NCBI RefSeq assembly: GCF_001424485.1
Contig: NZ_LMQC01000022.1
Span: 1 to 64,000, forward strand
Length of the DNA stretch: 64,000 nt
Source: Modestobacter sp. Leaf380
Lineage (GTDB): Bacteria; Actinomycetota; Actinomycetes; Mycobacteriales; Geodermatophilaceae
Reading direction: 5' to 3'
Part shown: in pieces, positions 16,251 through 24,381 of the stretch
How positions within the stretch are numbered: position 1 is the first letter of the stretch
Layout of the letters: every line of letters begins with the position of its first letter
Notes under the pieces: generated by a model
What the model saw: only the letters and a program-made list of their open reading frames with translations
What the model was told of the DNA's origin: nothing
Database searches by the model: none
Position numbers and translations under genes: made by a program

Positions 16251-16965
16251 TCTGCGCAGGCCAGCAGGGCGGCCTGGGGCGTGGTCTCCGGCCCGGTGGC
16301 CGGGCGCTCCCACCGCCGGCGGACGACGAACCCGGCGTCGGCCAGCTGGTCGGCCAGCTCGTCCGGGTCCAGTCGCCACAGCTCCAGGTCGACCGGGTGG
16401 CCGTAGGCGCGGTCCCGGCGGACGTGCTCGGTGCCCGCCTGGCAGGCGATCACCAGGTGGCCGCCGGGCACCAGCACCCGGCGCAGCCCGGCGAGCACCC
16501 CGGCCCGGTCGGGCGGGGCGACGTGGATGAGGGAGTACCAGGCCAGCGCGCCGGCCAGCGACGCGTCCGGGCCCGGCAGGGCGGTCAGGGTGCTGACGCC
16601 GAAGCGCAGCTCCGGGTGGGCCCGCCGGGCGACCGCGACCATGCCGGGGGAGAGGTCCAGGCCGTGGGCGTCGAGCCCGAGGGCCTGCAGGTGGGCGGTC
16701 ACCCGGCCCGGACCGCACCCGGCGTCCAGCACCGGGCGGGCCGCGACCCCTGCTGAGGCCCCTGCTGCCGTCCCTGCCGTGGCCCCTGCTCCCGTCCCCG
16801 CTCCCGATCCCGGCCGGACCCGCGGTCCGTCGCGGACGGCTGCGGCGAAGGCGGCGAGGACCTCGCGTCCCACGGCTGGGCGGCCAGGTCGTCGGCGAGC
16901 AAGCGGGCGTAGTCGTCGGCGACGGTGTCGTACGCCGCGCGCACCCGGGTCTCCAGATCGGTCAC
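16247..16965 (-). pseudogene. Frameshifted class I SAM-dependent methyltransferase
   Basis: The N terminus VTDLETRVRAAYDTVADDYARLL...QPWD starts at GTG 16965. The rest, REVLAAFAAAVRD then VLDAGCGPGRVTAHL (SAM motif I) to the C terminus LLACAE, continues in another frame. One base is missing near 16866, where QPWD meets REV, and the total of 719 nt is not a multiple of three. A Gly/Ala/Thr/Ser-rich insert (about 16735-16815) also separates the helix from motif I. The intact parent would be a small-molecule methyltransferase. A sequencing error is possible, but the next gene upstream is broken too. Confidence 0.8.
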
Positions 16966-17039
16966 CCGCGCAGGGTGGCGCAGGGGTACGACGTTCCCGG
17001 CGCGGGTGGCGGAGGCCGTCCCGGACTGGTCCACCGGGC

Positions 17040-17424
17040 CGACCCCGGGCAGCCCGGTGCGCGGACGTCAGGCGAGCGGGCCGAAGAGCGTGGTCGTGCT
17101 GCAGCTGGTCCAGCACGCCGGCCAGGTCCGGTCGGGCGCGCCGGACCCCGGGGAACAGCGCGCCGTCCTCGCCCCGGGTGGTGGCCGGTCGGCGCGGCGC
17201 AGGACCCCTGGCAGGAGAGCGGCAGGTCCCCACGGAGCCCTGGTGAGGCGTCTGGTGAGGCGTCCGGCGGGGCACTCGGTGGGGCACTCGGCGGGGCACC
17301 TGTCGGGTGGTCGTCGACCGCGTCGGGCTTCGTCCCCTCGTCGGGGGGGGTCCCGGGCGACCTGCAGCGCGCGGCGCAGGCGTCCGTGGACGGCGCGCAG
17401 CTCGCTGGACAGTGCCCGGGTGCG
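17040..17424 (-). pseudogene. Decayed hemerythrin-like domain gene
   Basis: Three pieces in successive minus-strand frames line up with one hemerythrin-like protein. RTRALSSELRAVHGRLRRAL (from 17424) comes first, then GDLPLSCQGSCAAPTGHHP, then GEDGALFPGVRRARPDLAG followed by LDQLQHDHAL. Shifts fall at a run of eight G (17343-17350) and at an extra G near 17175. The frame before the first piece has a stop and no start codon. The expected C-terminal helix with its HxxxE is not recognisable. The remaining parts of 16966-17653 hold no gene I can support. Confidence 0.65.
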
Positions 17425-17551
17425 GTCTGTCGGTCAGTGGTCGATGGGGCAGCAGGGCAGGGGTCCCGGGAGTGCGGCGACAGGGCCCGGCGCCCGCGTC
17501 GGTGGCTCCCGCGCGTCGTGCGGCGCGCCGTCCACACCCCGGCCGGTCGGC

Positions 17552-17580
17552 TTGACGCCTCCTCCGCACTCCGGTCTACT
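17552..17580 (+). promoter_or_regulatory. Promoter of the SOS operon
   Basis: TTGACG (17552-17557) and TCTACT (17575-17580) with exactly 17 bp between them, followed 9 nt later by a perfect LexA site. This is the best -35/-10 pair in the window and drives the three-gene operon from 17654. Confidence 0.7.
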
Positions 17581-17585
17581 CGTCC

Positions 17586-17609
17586 CTGTTCGAACACGTG
17601 TTCGAACAG
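17586..17609. promoter_or_regulatory. LexA-binding SOS box
   Basis: A 24-bp perfect palindrome whose core TCGAACACGTGTTCGA (17590-17605) matches the Gram-positive/actinobacterial SOS consensus TCGAAC-N4-GTTCGA exactly. It lies just past the -10 box, where LexA would block initiation. The same 16-bp core precedes dinB at 31907. Confidence 0.92.
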
Positions 17610-17653
17610 CTGGCGAGGGGATGCCGGTTGCGTCGCGGGGAGCGGAGTGTGTC

Positions 17654-17986
17654 ATGAGCCGGGTGCTGGTCGGTGCGGGTGGCCGCGTCGGTGAACAGGT
17701 GCAGGTCGAGCGGGGACCCGTGGGGCCGGTCCAGTTCTGGCGCGGGGAGAGCCGCTACGAGGTGGGCGAGCTGCTCGACCACTGGGTGGAGACCTCCCCC
17801 TGGTGGCAGCGCGGGCCGGCCGCCGGTGGCGGCGGGGGCGCCTCGGCCGACCTGGTCGCCACCCGGCAGGTGTGGCGGGTGGAGGCGGTGCGTGCCGGGC
17901 GGTCCCGGATGAGCTTCGCCGGGGTGTTCGACCTGTCCTGGGAACCGGCCGAGAACTGCTGGCTGCTCGTCCGGGTGCACGACTGA
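17654..17986 (+). CDS. DUF6504 family protein
   Basis: 110 aa. The stretch GPVQFWRGESRYEVGELLDHWVETSPWW, then VWRVEAVRAGRSRMSFAGVFDLSW and ENCWLLVRVHD, matches the small DUF6504 family that travels with actinobacterial error-prone polymerase genes. It is rich in Trp and probably a single beta domain. Its molecular role is unknown. It is first in the LexA-controlled operon, and the stop and the next start share one base (TGATG). Confidence 0.8.
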   Translation: MSRVLVGAGGRVGEQVQVERGPVGPVQFWRGESRYEVGELLDHWVETSPWWQRGPAAGGGGGASADLVATRQVWRVEAVRAGRSRMSFAGVFDLSWEPAENCWLLVRVHD

Positions 17987-18492
17987 TGGGCGCCGTCCGG
18001 GTGCTCTCGCCCCGTCAGCTCGAGCTGGTCCCCCCGCTGCCCCCGGCGGCATCCCAGCTGCTGGGTCAGGCCCACCGCGGCCTGGCCGAGGCGGCCGCCT
18101 GCCCCGACGCGGGCTGGCGGTACGCCACCGCGCACCTGGCCGCGTTGCGTGCCGCGGCGGCGGTGCTGGCCGCCCGCACCCGTCCCGAGTCCGGGCGCCG
18201 CCGGCCGCGCAGCGCCTGGGTGCTGATCGGGCAGGTCGCCCCGGAGCTGGGGGAGTGGGCCTCGTTCTTCGCCGCCGGTGCGGCCAAGCGGGCCGCGGCC
18301 GAGGCCGGGCTGACGCACGCGGTCACCGAGCGGGAGGCCGACGACCTGGTGCGCGACGTCGGTGCCTTCCTGGCCGTGGTCGAGGCCACCATGGCCCGGC
18401 CGGTGTCCGACACGGCTGCCCACCCGGCCCCGCCGACAGGAGACGCGACCCCGGCCCCCACGGCCGTGGTCACCCGACTGCGGACGACGTGA
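17986..18492 (+). CDS. SAV_6107-type HEPN domain protein
   Basis: 168 aa, all helical, with the SAV_6107 HEPN pattern SPRQLELVPPLPP, then a long helix GWRYATAHLAALRAAAAVLAA, and WASFFAAGAAKRAAAE. The segment RYATAH (Arg45-His50) fits the HEPN ribonuclease motif R-x4-6-H. HEPN proteins often cleave RNA as toxins or immunity effectors, but members of this subfamily have no established activity known to me. The C-terminal 40 residues are Pro/Thr/Ala-rich and disordered. It lies between DUF6504 and the polymerase, under the SOS box. Confidence 0.85.
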   Translation: MGAVRVLSPRQLELVPPLPPAASQLLGQAHRGLAEAAACPDAGWRYATAHLAALRAAAAVLAARTRPESGRRRPRSAWVLIGQVAPELGEWASFFAAGAAKRAAAEAGLTHAVTEREADDLVRDVGAFLAVVEATMARPVSDTAAHPAPPTGDATPAPTAVVTRLRTT

Positions 18493-18538
18493 GCGGGGTC
18501 CCCCGACCGGGGACGACGGACGGTACGGAGGGGTCGGC

Positions 18539-21500
18539 GTGAGCGACCCCTTCGTCCACCTGCACGTCGCCTCCGGGTACTCGATGCGCCACGGCGCGAA
18601 CCACCCGGCCGACCTGGTCGCCCGGGCGGCCGACCACGGCATGGGCGCGCTCGCGCTCACCGACCGGGACGGTCTCTACGGCGCGGTCAAGTTCGCGCTG
18701 GCCTGCCGGGCGGCCGACGTCCGACCGCTGTTCGGCGTCGACCTCGCCGTGGACCCGCTGGCCGGTGGGGAACCGGCCGGTCTGCGGTCGGTGCCCGACG
18801 CGGTGTCCGGCCCCGGTCGGCCGGGTGGTGGTGGTCGCCCCGGTGGGCGGGTGCCGCCCACCGCCGCCCGCCCCTCGGGCCCGCTGCGCGGGCGCGCCAC
18901 GAACACCGCCGACCGCGCTGGGCACCCCTCCGCCGGTGCCCGCCGGTCCCCGGCGCGCGGGGGCGCCGCGGTCGACCCCCGGCACCCCCGGGTCGTCTTC
19001 CTGGCCCGTGACGGGGCCGGCTGGCGGTCGCTGTGCCGGCTCACCAGCGCCACCCACCTGGGCGGCACCCGGGGTGAGCCGGTGAGCTCGCTGCGGCTGG
19101 CCGCCGAGCACGCCACCGGTCTGCTCGCCGTGCTGGGGCCGGGGTCCTCGGTGGGCCGCGCGCTCATCGAGGGCCGGGCCGACCTGGCCCGGGCCCGGCT
19201 GGACGCCTGGCGGGAGGTCTTCGGGCCCGGTCAGCTGGTCCTGGAGGTCGTGCACCACCGCGGTCGCGGCGACCGGCTGCGCGCCCAGGCGATGCTGCGG
19301 TTCGCCGCGGAGACCGGGGTGCCGGCCGTGCTGACCAACGCGGTCCGCTACGTCGACGCCCTCGACGCCCCCACGGCCGACGTGCTGGACGCGACCCGCC
19401 GGCTGGTGCCGCTGGGAGAACGGCACGTCGACCGGCGCACCGCCGAGGGTCACCTGAAGTCGGGCAAGGAGATGGCCGAGGTCGTCGAGGACCTGGTCGG
19501 CCCCGACCGGGACGCGGGGCTGCGACTGCTGGAGACCACCGCCCGGGTGGCCGAGCAGTGCGTCGTCGACGTGCGCGCCGACCTGGGCATCGGCACCGTC
19601 CGCTACCCCGAGCTGGACGTCGTCACCACCCCTGCCGAGCGCGGCATGGGGCCCTCCCAGGTGCTGCGGGCCCGCTGCGAGGCCGGCATCGGGCGGCGCG
19701 GCATGCACGACTCCGCGCTGGTCCGGGAACGGCTGGACGACGAGCTCGGGGTCATCGACCAGCTGGGCTACCCCTCCTACTTCCTCACCGTCGCCGACGT
19801 GGTCGAGCTGATCAAGGGCCTGCGGGTCCGGGCCGCCGCCCGCGGGTCCGGCGCCGGCAGCCTGGTCACCTACCTGCTGGGCATCTCCGACGTCGACCCG
19901 ATCCGCTACGGCCTGCTGATGGAGCGCTTCCTGTCCCCGCTGCGGCACCAGCTGCCCGACGTGGACATCGACGTGGAGTCCGCCCGGCGGATGGAGGTCT
20001 ACGACGCCGTCATCGACCGGTTCGGGGCCGACCGGGTCAGCTGCATCTCGATGATGGACACCTACCGGGTCCGGCACGCCATCCGTGACGTCGGCGCCGC
20101 GCTGGGGCTGCCGCCGGCCGAGATCGACGCCATCGCCAAGGCCTTCCCGCACATCCGGGCCAACCAGGTGCACGCCGCGCTGCGCGACCTGCCGGAGCTG
20201 CGGGCCAGCCGGATGGGGTCCAAGCGGTCGGGGGGCAGCGGAGACCTCGACCTGGTCTTCGACCTGGTCGCCCGGCTCGACGGGTTGCCCCGGCACATCG
20301 CGCTGCACCCGTGCGGGGTGCTGCTGTCCGACGCCACCCTGCTGGACCGCACCCCGGTCGAGCAGAGCTACCTGGGCTACCCGATGAGCCAGTTCGACAA
20401 GGACGACGTGGAGGAGCTGGGGCTGCTCAAGCTGGACCTGCTGGGCATCCGGATGCAGTCCTCCATCGCGCACGCCATGGACGAGGTGGCCCGGGTCGAG
20501 GGCGTGCAGGTCGACATCGACGCGGTCCCGCGCGACGACCCGACGACCTTCGAGCTGATCCGCAGCACCCGCACGCTGGGCATGTTCCAGATCGAGTCCC
20601 CGGGCCAGCGGGAGCTGGTGGGCAAGTTCGGGCCGCGGACCTTCGAGGACATCGTCATCGACATCTCGCTGTTCCGGCCCGGGCCGGTCAAGAGCGACAT
20701 GGTGACCCCGTTCCTGATGGCCAAGAACGGCTGGCGGGACCCGGTCTACCTGCACCCGCGGCTGCAGCCCGCACTGGAGGAGACCGCCGGGGTGGTGGTC
20801 TTCCACGAGCAGGTGCTGCGGATCGTCGCGGAGATGACCGGTTGCGACCTGGCCAGCGCCGATGAGGTGCGGCGGGCGCTGGGGGAGAAGGACGCCCACC
20901 CCGAGGTGCGGGCCTGGTTCATGCCCCGGGCGCTGGCCGAGGGCTTCGACCACGACGTGGCCGAGCGGGTCTGGGAGGTGCTGGTCGCCTTCGGGTCCTT
21001 CGGGTTCTGCAAGGCCCACGCGGCCGCCTTCGCCCTGCCCACCTACCAGTCGGCCTGGCTCAAGACCCACCACACCGCGGCGTTCCTGGCCGGGGTGCTC
21101 ACCCACGACCCCGGCATGTACCCCAAGCGGCTGATCCTCGACGACGCCCGCAACTTCGGGATCACCGTGCTCGGCCTGGACGTCAACGCCTCCACCGGCA
21201 CCTACCGGGTGGAGCGGCTCGACACCGGAGCCGGCGACGGCGGGTACGGCGACGGCAGGGACGGCGACGGCGGGGACGGCGACGGCGGGGACGGCGGGGA
21301 GGGCGACGGCAGGGACGGCGACGGCAGGGACGGACCCACCGTCGAGGATCCCGACGACACCGGTCGGGCACGCCCGGAGTGGATGCCAGCGACGATGCCC
21401 GACCCGGCGCGGCACGGCATCCGGCTGTCCCTCGCCGACGTCAAGGGCATCTCCGTCGAGGAGGTGGCCCGGGTGGTGGCCGGGCAGCCGTACCGGTCGC

Positions 21501-22531
21501 TGGCCGACTTCTGGCAGCGGGCCTCGGTGTCCCGCCCGGTGGTGGAGCGGCTGGTGGTGGCCGGGGGATTCGACTCGGTCTACGGGTTCGGGGTCCGGGA
21601 CAGCGAGGGCGGCCGCCCGACCCGGGGTCGGCAGGAGGTCACCCGTCGGGACCTGCTGCTCCAGGTCAACGAGCTGGACCGGTGGAGCCGCAGTGGCGCG
21701 CGCGCCGGTGCCGGCGGGCAGCTCAGCCTGGACCTGCTGGGCCTGGGCGCCGACGAGACCGAGGAGCCGGCCGGCCTGTTCGACCTGCCCACCGGGGAAG
21801 GCCCCGGGGACGGGGACGACGGGCCGCTGCCGGGACCACGGGCCGGGTCCGCGCCGGCCTTCGGCGGGTCCAGCGGCCTGCCGGAGTTCACCGACGCCGA
21901 GCGGGTCCGGGCCGAGCTGGAGGTGCTCGGGCTGGACGCCAGCCGGCACGTCGTCGAGGACTACCGGGAGTTCCTCGCCGCGCTGGGCGCGGTCCCGGCG
22001 GGGGAGCTGCTGGGCTGCCGGTCCGGGTCCGAGGTGCTGGTCGGCGGGGTCAAGGTGGCCACCCAGACCCCGCCCATCCGCTCCGGCCGGCGGGTGGTCT
22101 TCGTGACCCTGGACGACGGCACCGGCTGCTCGGACTCCACCTTCTTCGAAGACGTCCAGGGCCCCTACGCCGCGACCGTCTTCCACTCCTGGCTGCTGGT
22201 CGTGCGCGGCGTGCTGCGGCGCACCGGTCCGCGCGGGGTGTCCATGCGGGCCACCGGGGCCTGGGAGCTGCCCGCGCTGCACGAGGCCTGGGAGGCCGGC
22301 GGGCTCGGCGCGGTCGCGGACCTGATGGCCACCCCGGCCGGGTTCACCGAGCAGGCCATCGCCGGGGCCGCCGCCTCGCACGGTCCGCGTCCGGTGGTGG
22401 TGCGGCCGGTGCTGGTGCACCCCACCGGCTTCCGGCTGTCCCCCTACGCCGACATCAAGCCCGCGGGTGAGGACTCGAAGGCCGCCCCCCGCAAGCTCTG
22501 GCACTCCAGCCAGGGCAGCTCGGGGCACTGA
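18539..22531 (+). CDS. dnaE2: DNA polymerase III alpha subunit, DnaE2-type error-prone polymerase
   Basis: 1330 aa, longer than typical DnaE2 (about 1050-1150). PHP domain from residue 1 (FVHLHVASGYSMRHGA). Catalytic Asp474 and Asp476 lie in PDVDID, and Asp633 in LKLDLLGI. A candidate beta-clamp motif is QLSLDLL (1061-1067), and an OB fold follows (GGVKVATQTPPIRSGRRVVF). Two low-complexity inserts explain the length: residues 73-149 inside the PHP domain and a Gly/Asp tract at about 897-931. LexA control and the DUF6504/HEPN neighbours favour translesion synthesis over replication. GTG at 18539 follows GGAGGGG. Naming DnaE2 is by family pattern and context. Confidence 0.88.
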   Translation: MSDPFVHLHVASGYSMRHGANHPADLVARAADHGMGALALTDRDGLYGAVKFALACRAADVRPLFGVDLAVDPLAGGEPAGLRSVPDAVSGPGRPGGGGRPGGRVPPTAARPSGPLRGRATNTADRAGHPSAGARRSPARGGAAVDPRHPRVVFLARDGAGWRSLCRLTSATHLGGTRGEPVSSLRLAAEHATGLLAVLGPGSSVGRALIEGRADLARARLDAWREVFGPGQLVLEVVHHRGRGDRLRAQAMLRFAAETGVPAVLTNAVRYVDALDAPTADVLDATRRLVPLGERHVDRRTAEGHLKSGKEMAEVVEDLVGPDRDAGLRLLETTARVAEQCVVDVRADLGIGTVRYPELDVVTTPAERGMGPSQVLRARCEAGIGRRGMHDSALVRERLDDELGVIDQLGYPSYFLTVADVVELIKGLRVRAAARGSGAGSLVTYLLGISDVDPIRYGLLMERFLSPLRHQLPDVDIDVESARRMEVYDAVIDRFGADRVSCISMMDTYRVRHAIRDVGAALGLPPAEIDAIAKAFPHIRANQVHAALRDLPELRASRMGSKRSGGSGDLDLVFDLVARLDGLPRHIALHPCGVLLSDATLLDRTPVEQSYLGYPMSQFDKDDVEELGLLKLDLLGIRMQSSIAHAMDEVARVEGVQVDIDAVPRDDPTTFELIRSTRTLGMFQIESPGQRELVGKFGPRTFEDIVIDISLFRPGPVKSDMVTPFLMAKNGWRDPVYLHPRLQPALEETAGVVVFHEQVLRIVAEMTGCDLASADEVRRALGEKDAHPEVRAWFMPRALAEGFDHDVAERVWEVLVAFGSFGFCKAHAAAFALPTYQSAWLKTHHTAAFLAGVLTHDPGMYPKRLILDDARNFGITVLGLDVNASTGTYRVERLDTGAGDGGYGDGRDGDGGDGDGGDGGEGDGRDGDGRDGPTVEDPDDTGRARPEWMPATMPDPARHGIRLSLADVKGISVEEVARVVAGQPYRSLADFWQRASVSRPVVERLVVAGGFDSVYGFGVRDSEGGRPTRGRQEVTRRDLLLQVNELDRWSRSGARAGAGGQLSLDLLGLGADETEEPAGLFDLPTGEGPGDGDDGPLPGPRAGSAPAFGGSSGLPEFTDAERVRAELEVLGLDASRHVVEDYREFLAALGAVPAGELLGCRSGSEVLVGGVKVATQTPPIRSGRRVVFVTLDDGTGCSDSTFFEDVQGPYAATVFHSWLLVVRGVLRRTGPRGVSMRATGAWELPALHEAWEAGGLGAVADLMATPAGFTEQAIAGAAASHGPRPVVVRPVLVHPTGFRLSPYADIKPAGEDSKAAPRKLWHSSQGSSGH

Positions 22532-22615
22532 GGGGTGGGGCGCAGCGACGGGCGCGGGTTGCCGGACCGGCAAGGACGCTGGATCCCGCCGGGGTGCCGG
22601 TCCCAGGGTGGGGAC

Positions 22616-23467
22616 GTGGACGACAGCACCCGACCCGACGGCCCGGGCACCGAGCAGGACCCCGAGCCCGGACAGCAGCACGGGCAGCAGCCCGGACAGC
22701 AGCACGGGCCTCAACACGGTCAGGGCCACCAGCACGGCCACCAGCACGGTGCCGAGGGCCAGGAGCAGCGGCACCAGCACGGCGACCAGCCCGGCGGCCC
22801 CGCACAACGCGGTCTCGGCGCCGAGGCCTTCGAGGCCGACCCCTCGACCTGGTTCACCCAGGAGTTCTGGGACCTGCACTACGGCGCGGGCACCGTCTGG
22901 TCCGGCGACCCCAACCCGGTCCTGGTCCAGCACGCCACCGCCCTGACCCCGGGCAGCGCGCTGGACGTGGGCTGCGGTGAGGGCGCCGACGCGATCTGGC
23001 TGGCCCGCGCCGGGTGGACAGTCACCGGGGCCGACGTCAGCCAGGTGGTGCTGGACCGGTGCGCCGCCCTGGCCCGCGACGCCGGCCCGGACGTTGCCGC
23101 CCGCACCCGCTGGCAGCAGGCCGACGCACTCACCTGGGCACCGCCCGCGCTCACCCACGACCTGGTGTCCGCCCAGTTCCTGCACCTGCCCCGGCCCGCC
23201 CTGCACGCGCTGCACCGCCGTCTGGCCGCTGCCGTCCGCCCCGGAGGCACCCTGCTCGTGGTCAGCCACGACCCCGCCGACGCCCACGAGCACGCCCACC
23301 GGCCCGACACCCCGGACATGTTCGTCAGCGCCGCGGACATGGCCGGCGTCCTGGACCCGGCCCACTGGGACGTCGAGGTCGGCAGCCCGCAGCGGCAGGC
23401 GCCGGGCCCCGACGGCACCCCGGTCACCGTCCGCGACGCCGTCCTCCGCGCGGTCCGCCGCAGCTGA
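22616..23467 (+). CDS. Class I SAM-dependent methyltransferase with His-rich N terminus
   Basis: 283 aa. Residues 1-60 form a Gln/His/Gly tract with nine His between positions 22 and 55 (for example GHQHGHQHG), a likely divalent-metal binder or flexible tail. The catalytic part begins at FWDLHYGAGTVWSGDPNP and has SAM motif I ALDVGCGEGADAIWLA and acidic motif II VTGADVS, in the TehB/thiopurine-methyltransferase-like group. The substrate is unknown. GTG at 22616 is preferred; an in-frame start at 22535 would add a weak leader. Confidence 0.85.
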   Translation: MDDSTRPDGPGTEQDPEPGQQHGQQPGQQHGPQHGQGHQHGHQHGAEGQEQRHQHGDQPGGPAQRGLGAEAFEADPSTWFTQEFWDLHYGAGTVWSGDPNPVLVQHATALTPGSALDVGCGEGADAIWLARAGWTVTGADVSQVVLDRCAALARDAGPDVAARTRWQQADALTWAPPALTHDLVSAQFLHLPRPALHALHRRLAAAVRPGGTLLVVSHDPADAHEHAHRPDTPDMFVSAADMAGVLDPAHWDVEVGSPQRQAPGPDGTPVTVRDAVLRAVRRS

Positions 23468-23533
23468 GCAGGTGCGGCGCGGGGGCTCCCGGCACCGCCC
23501 GCCGCCGGCCCGGTGGGCCACCGGCGTCGCCAC

Positions 23534-23539
23534 TAGGCT
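23534..23539 (+). promoter_or_regulatory. -10 box TAGGCT, leaderless layout
   Basis: TAGGCT ends 7 nt before the GTG at 23547. The same hexamer precedes the start at 60314 and the dinB SOS box, so it is probably the housekeeping -10 sequence in this genome. Confidence 0.5.
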
Positions 23540-23546
23540 CGGTCGG

Positions 23547-24374
23547 GTGCCGCCGTCTGAGACCCCGCCCGCCAGCCCGTCCGGCACCCCCGACGGCCCC
23601 AGCGGTCCCCGCGGCACCCGCCCCGCCGGCGCCGAGCCCCCGGTCCGCAGCGCCGCGGTCTGGGCCGCGCTGGACCCGCTGATCCACAGCGGCCCGCTGC
23701 AGGTGCTCGACGTGGGCGGCGGTGCCGGGGTCTTCGCCGTGCCGCTGGCCCAGCTCGGGCACCGGGTCACCGTCGTCGACACCTCGGCCGACGCCCTGGC
23801 CACCCTGCGCCGCCGGGCCGACCTGGCCGGCGTCGGCGACCTGGTGCACGGCGTCCAGGGCGATGCCGACCAGCTGGCCGCCGTCCTCGCCGACGACACC
23901 CTCGACGCCCCGGCCGCCGGCTACGACCTGGTCCTGGTGCACTCGGTCCTCGAGGTCGTCGACGACCCCGCGGCCACCCTCGCCGGCATCGCCGCGGCGC
24001 TGCGCCCCGGCGGCCGGCTCAGCGTCACCGCCGCCAACCGGGCCGGCGCCGTCCTGGCCCGGGCCCTGGGCGGCCACCCGGTCGAGGCCCGCGCCCTGCT
24101 CGGTGACCGGGACCCCGCACCGTCCCGCTCCCGCACGCGCCCGGCGCGCCGCCGGTACAGCCCCGACGAGCTGCTCGCACTGGTCCGCGACGCCGGCCTG
24201 CAGGCGGGGGAGTGGCGCGGGGTCTCCGTCGTCGCCGACCTGCTGGAGTCCACCTCCGGTGCCGACCCCGCCGCCCTGCGTGCCCTGGAGCTCCAGCTGG
24301 CCAGCACCTCGCCCTACCGGGACGTCGCCACCGGCCTGCACCTGCTGGCCAGCCGGGGCGCGGGCCCGGCGTGA
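23547..24374 (+). CDS. Class I SAM-dependent methyltransferase
   Basis: 275 aa. After a Pro/Ser-rich N-terminal 35 residues, LQVLDVGGGAGVFAVPLA is SAM motif I, VTVVDTSADAL motif II and YDLVLVHSVLEVVDDP motif IV. The C-terminal part (RYSPDELLALVRDAGL, GVSVVADLL) is like SmtA/CmoM-type methyltransferases. The substrate is unknown. GTG at 23547 lies right after a -10 box; the next gene starts 7 nt after its stop. Confidence 0.88.
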   Translation: MPPSETPPASPSGTPDGPSGPRGTRPAGAEPPVRSAAVWAALDPLIHSGPLQVLDVGGGAGVFAVPLAQLGHRVTVVDTSADALATLRRRADLAGVGDLVHGVQGDADQLAAVLADDTLDAPAAGYDLVLVHSVLEVVDDPAATLAGIAAALRPGGRLSVTAANRAGAVLARALGGHPVEARALLGDRDPAPSRSRTRPARRRYSPDELLALVRDAGLQAGEWRGVSVVADLLESTSGADPAALRALELQLASTSPYRDVATGLHLLASRGAGPA

Positions 24375-24381
24375 GCCGCTG

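Noticed and set aside
18539-22531. The polymerase as the replicative DnaE1
   Set aside because: Its N terminus (LHVASGYSMRHG) and the LexA-controlled context with DUF6504 and HEPN differ from the replicative enzyme, which is not SOS-controlled.
18470-23899. A 1,809-codon open frame on the minus strand across the polymerase and methyltransferase genes
   Set aside because: It is antisense to well-supported genes, is made of Gly/Val/Asp/Gln-rich shadow sequence and has no family motif. Long antisense frames are expected at this GC content.
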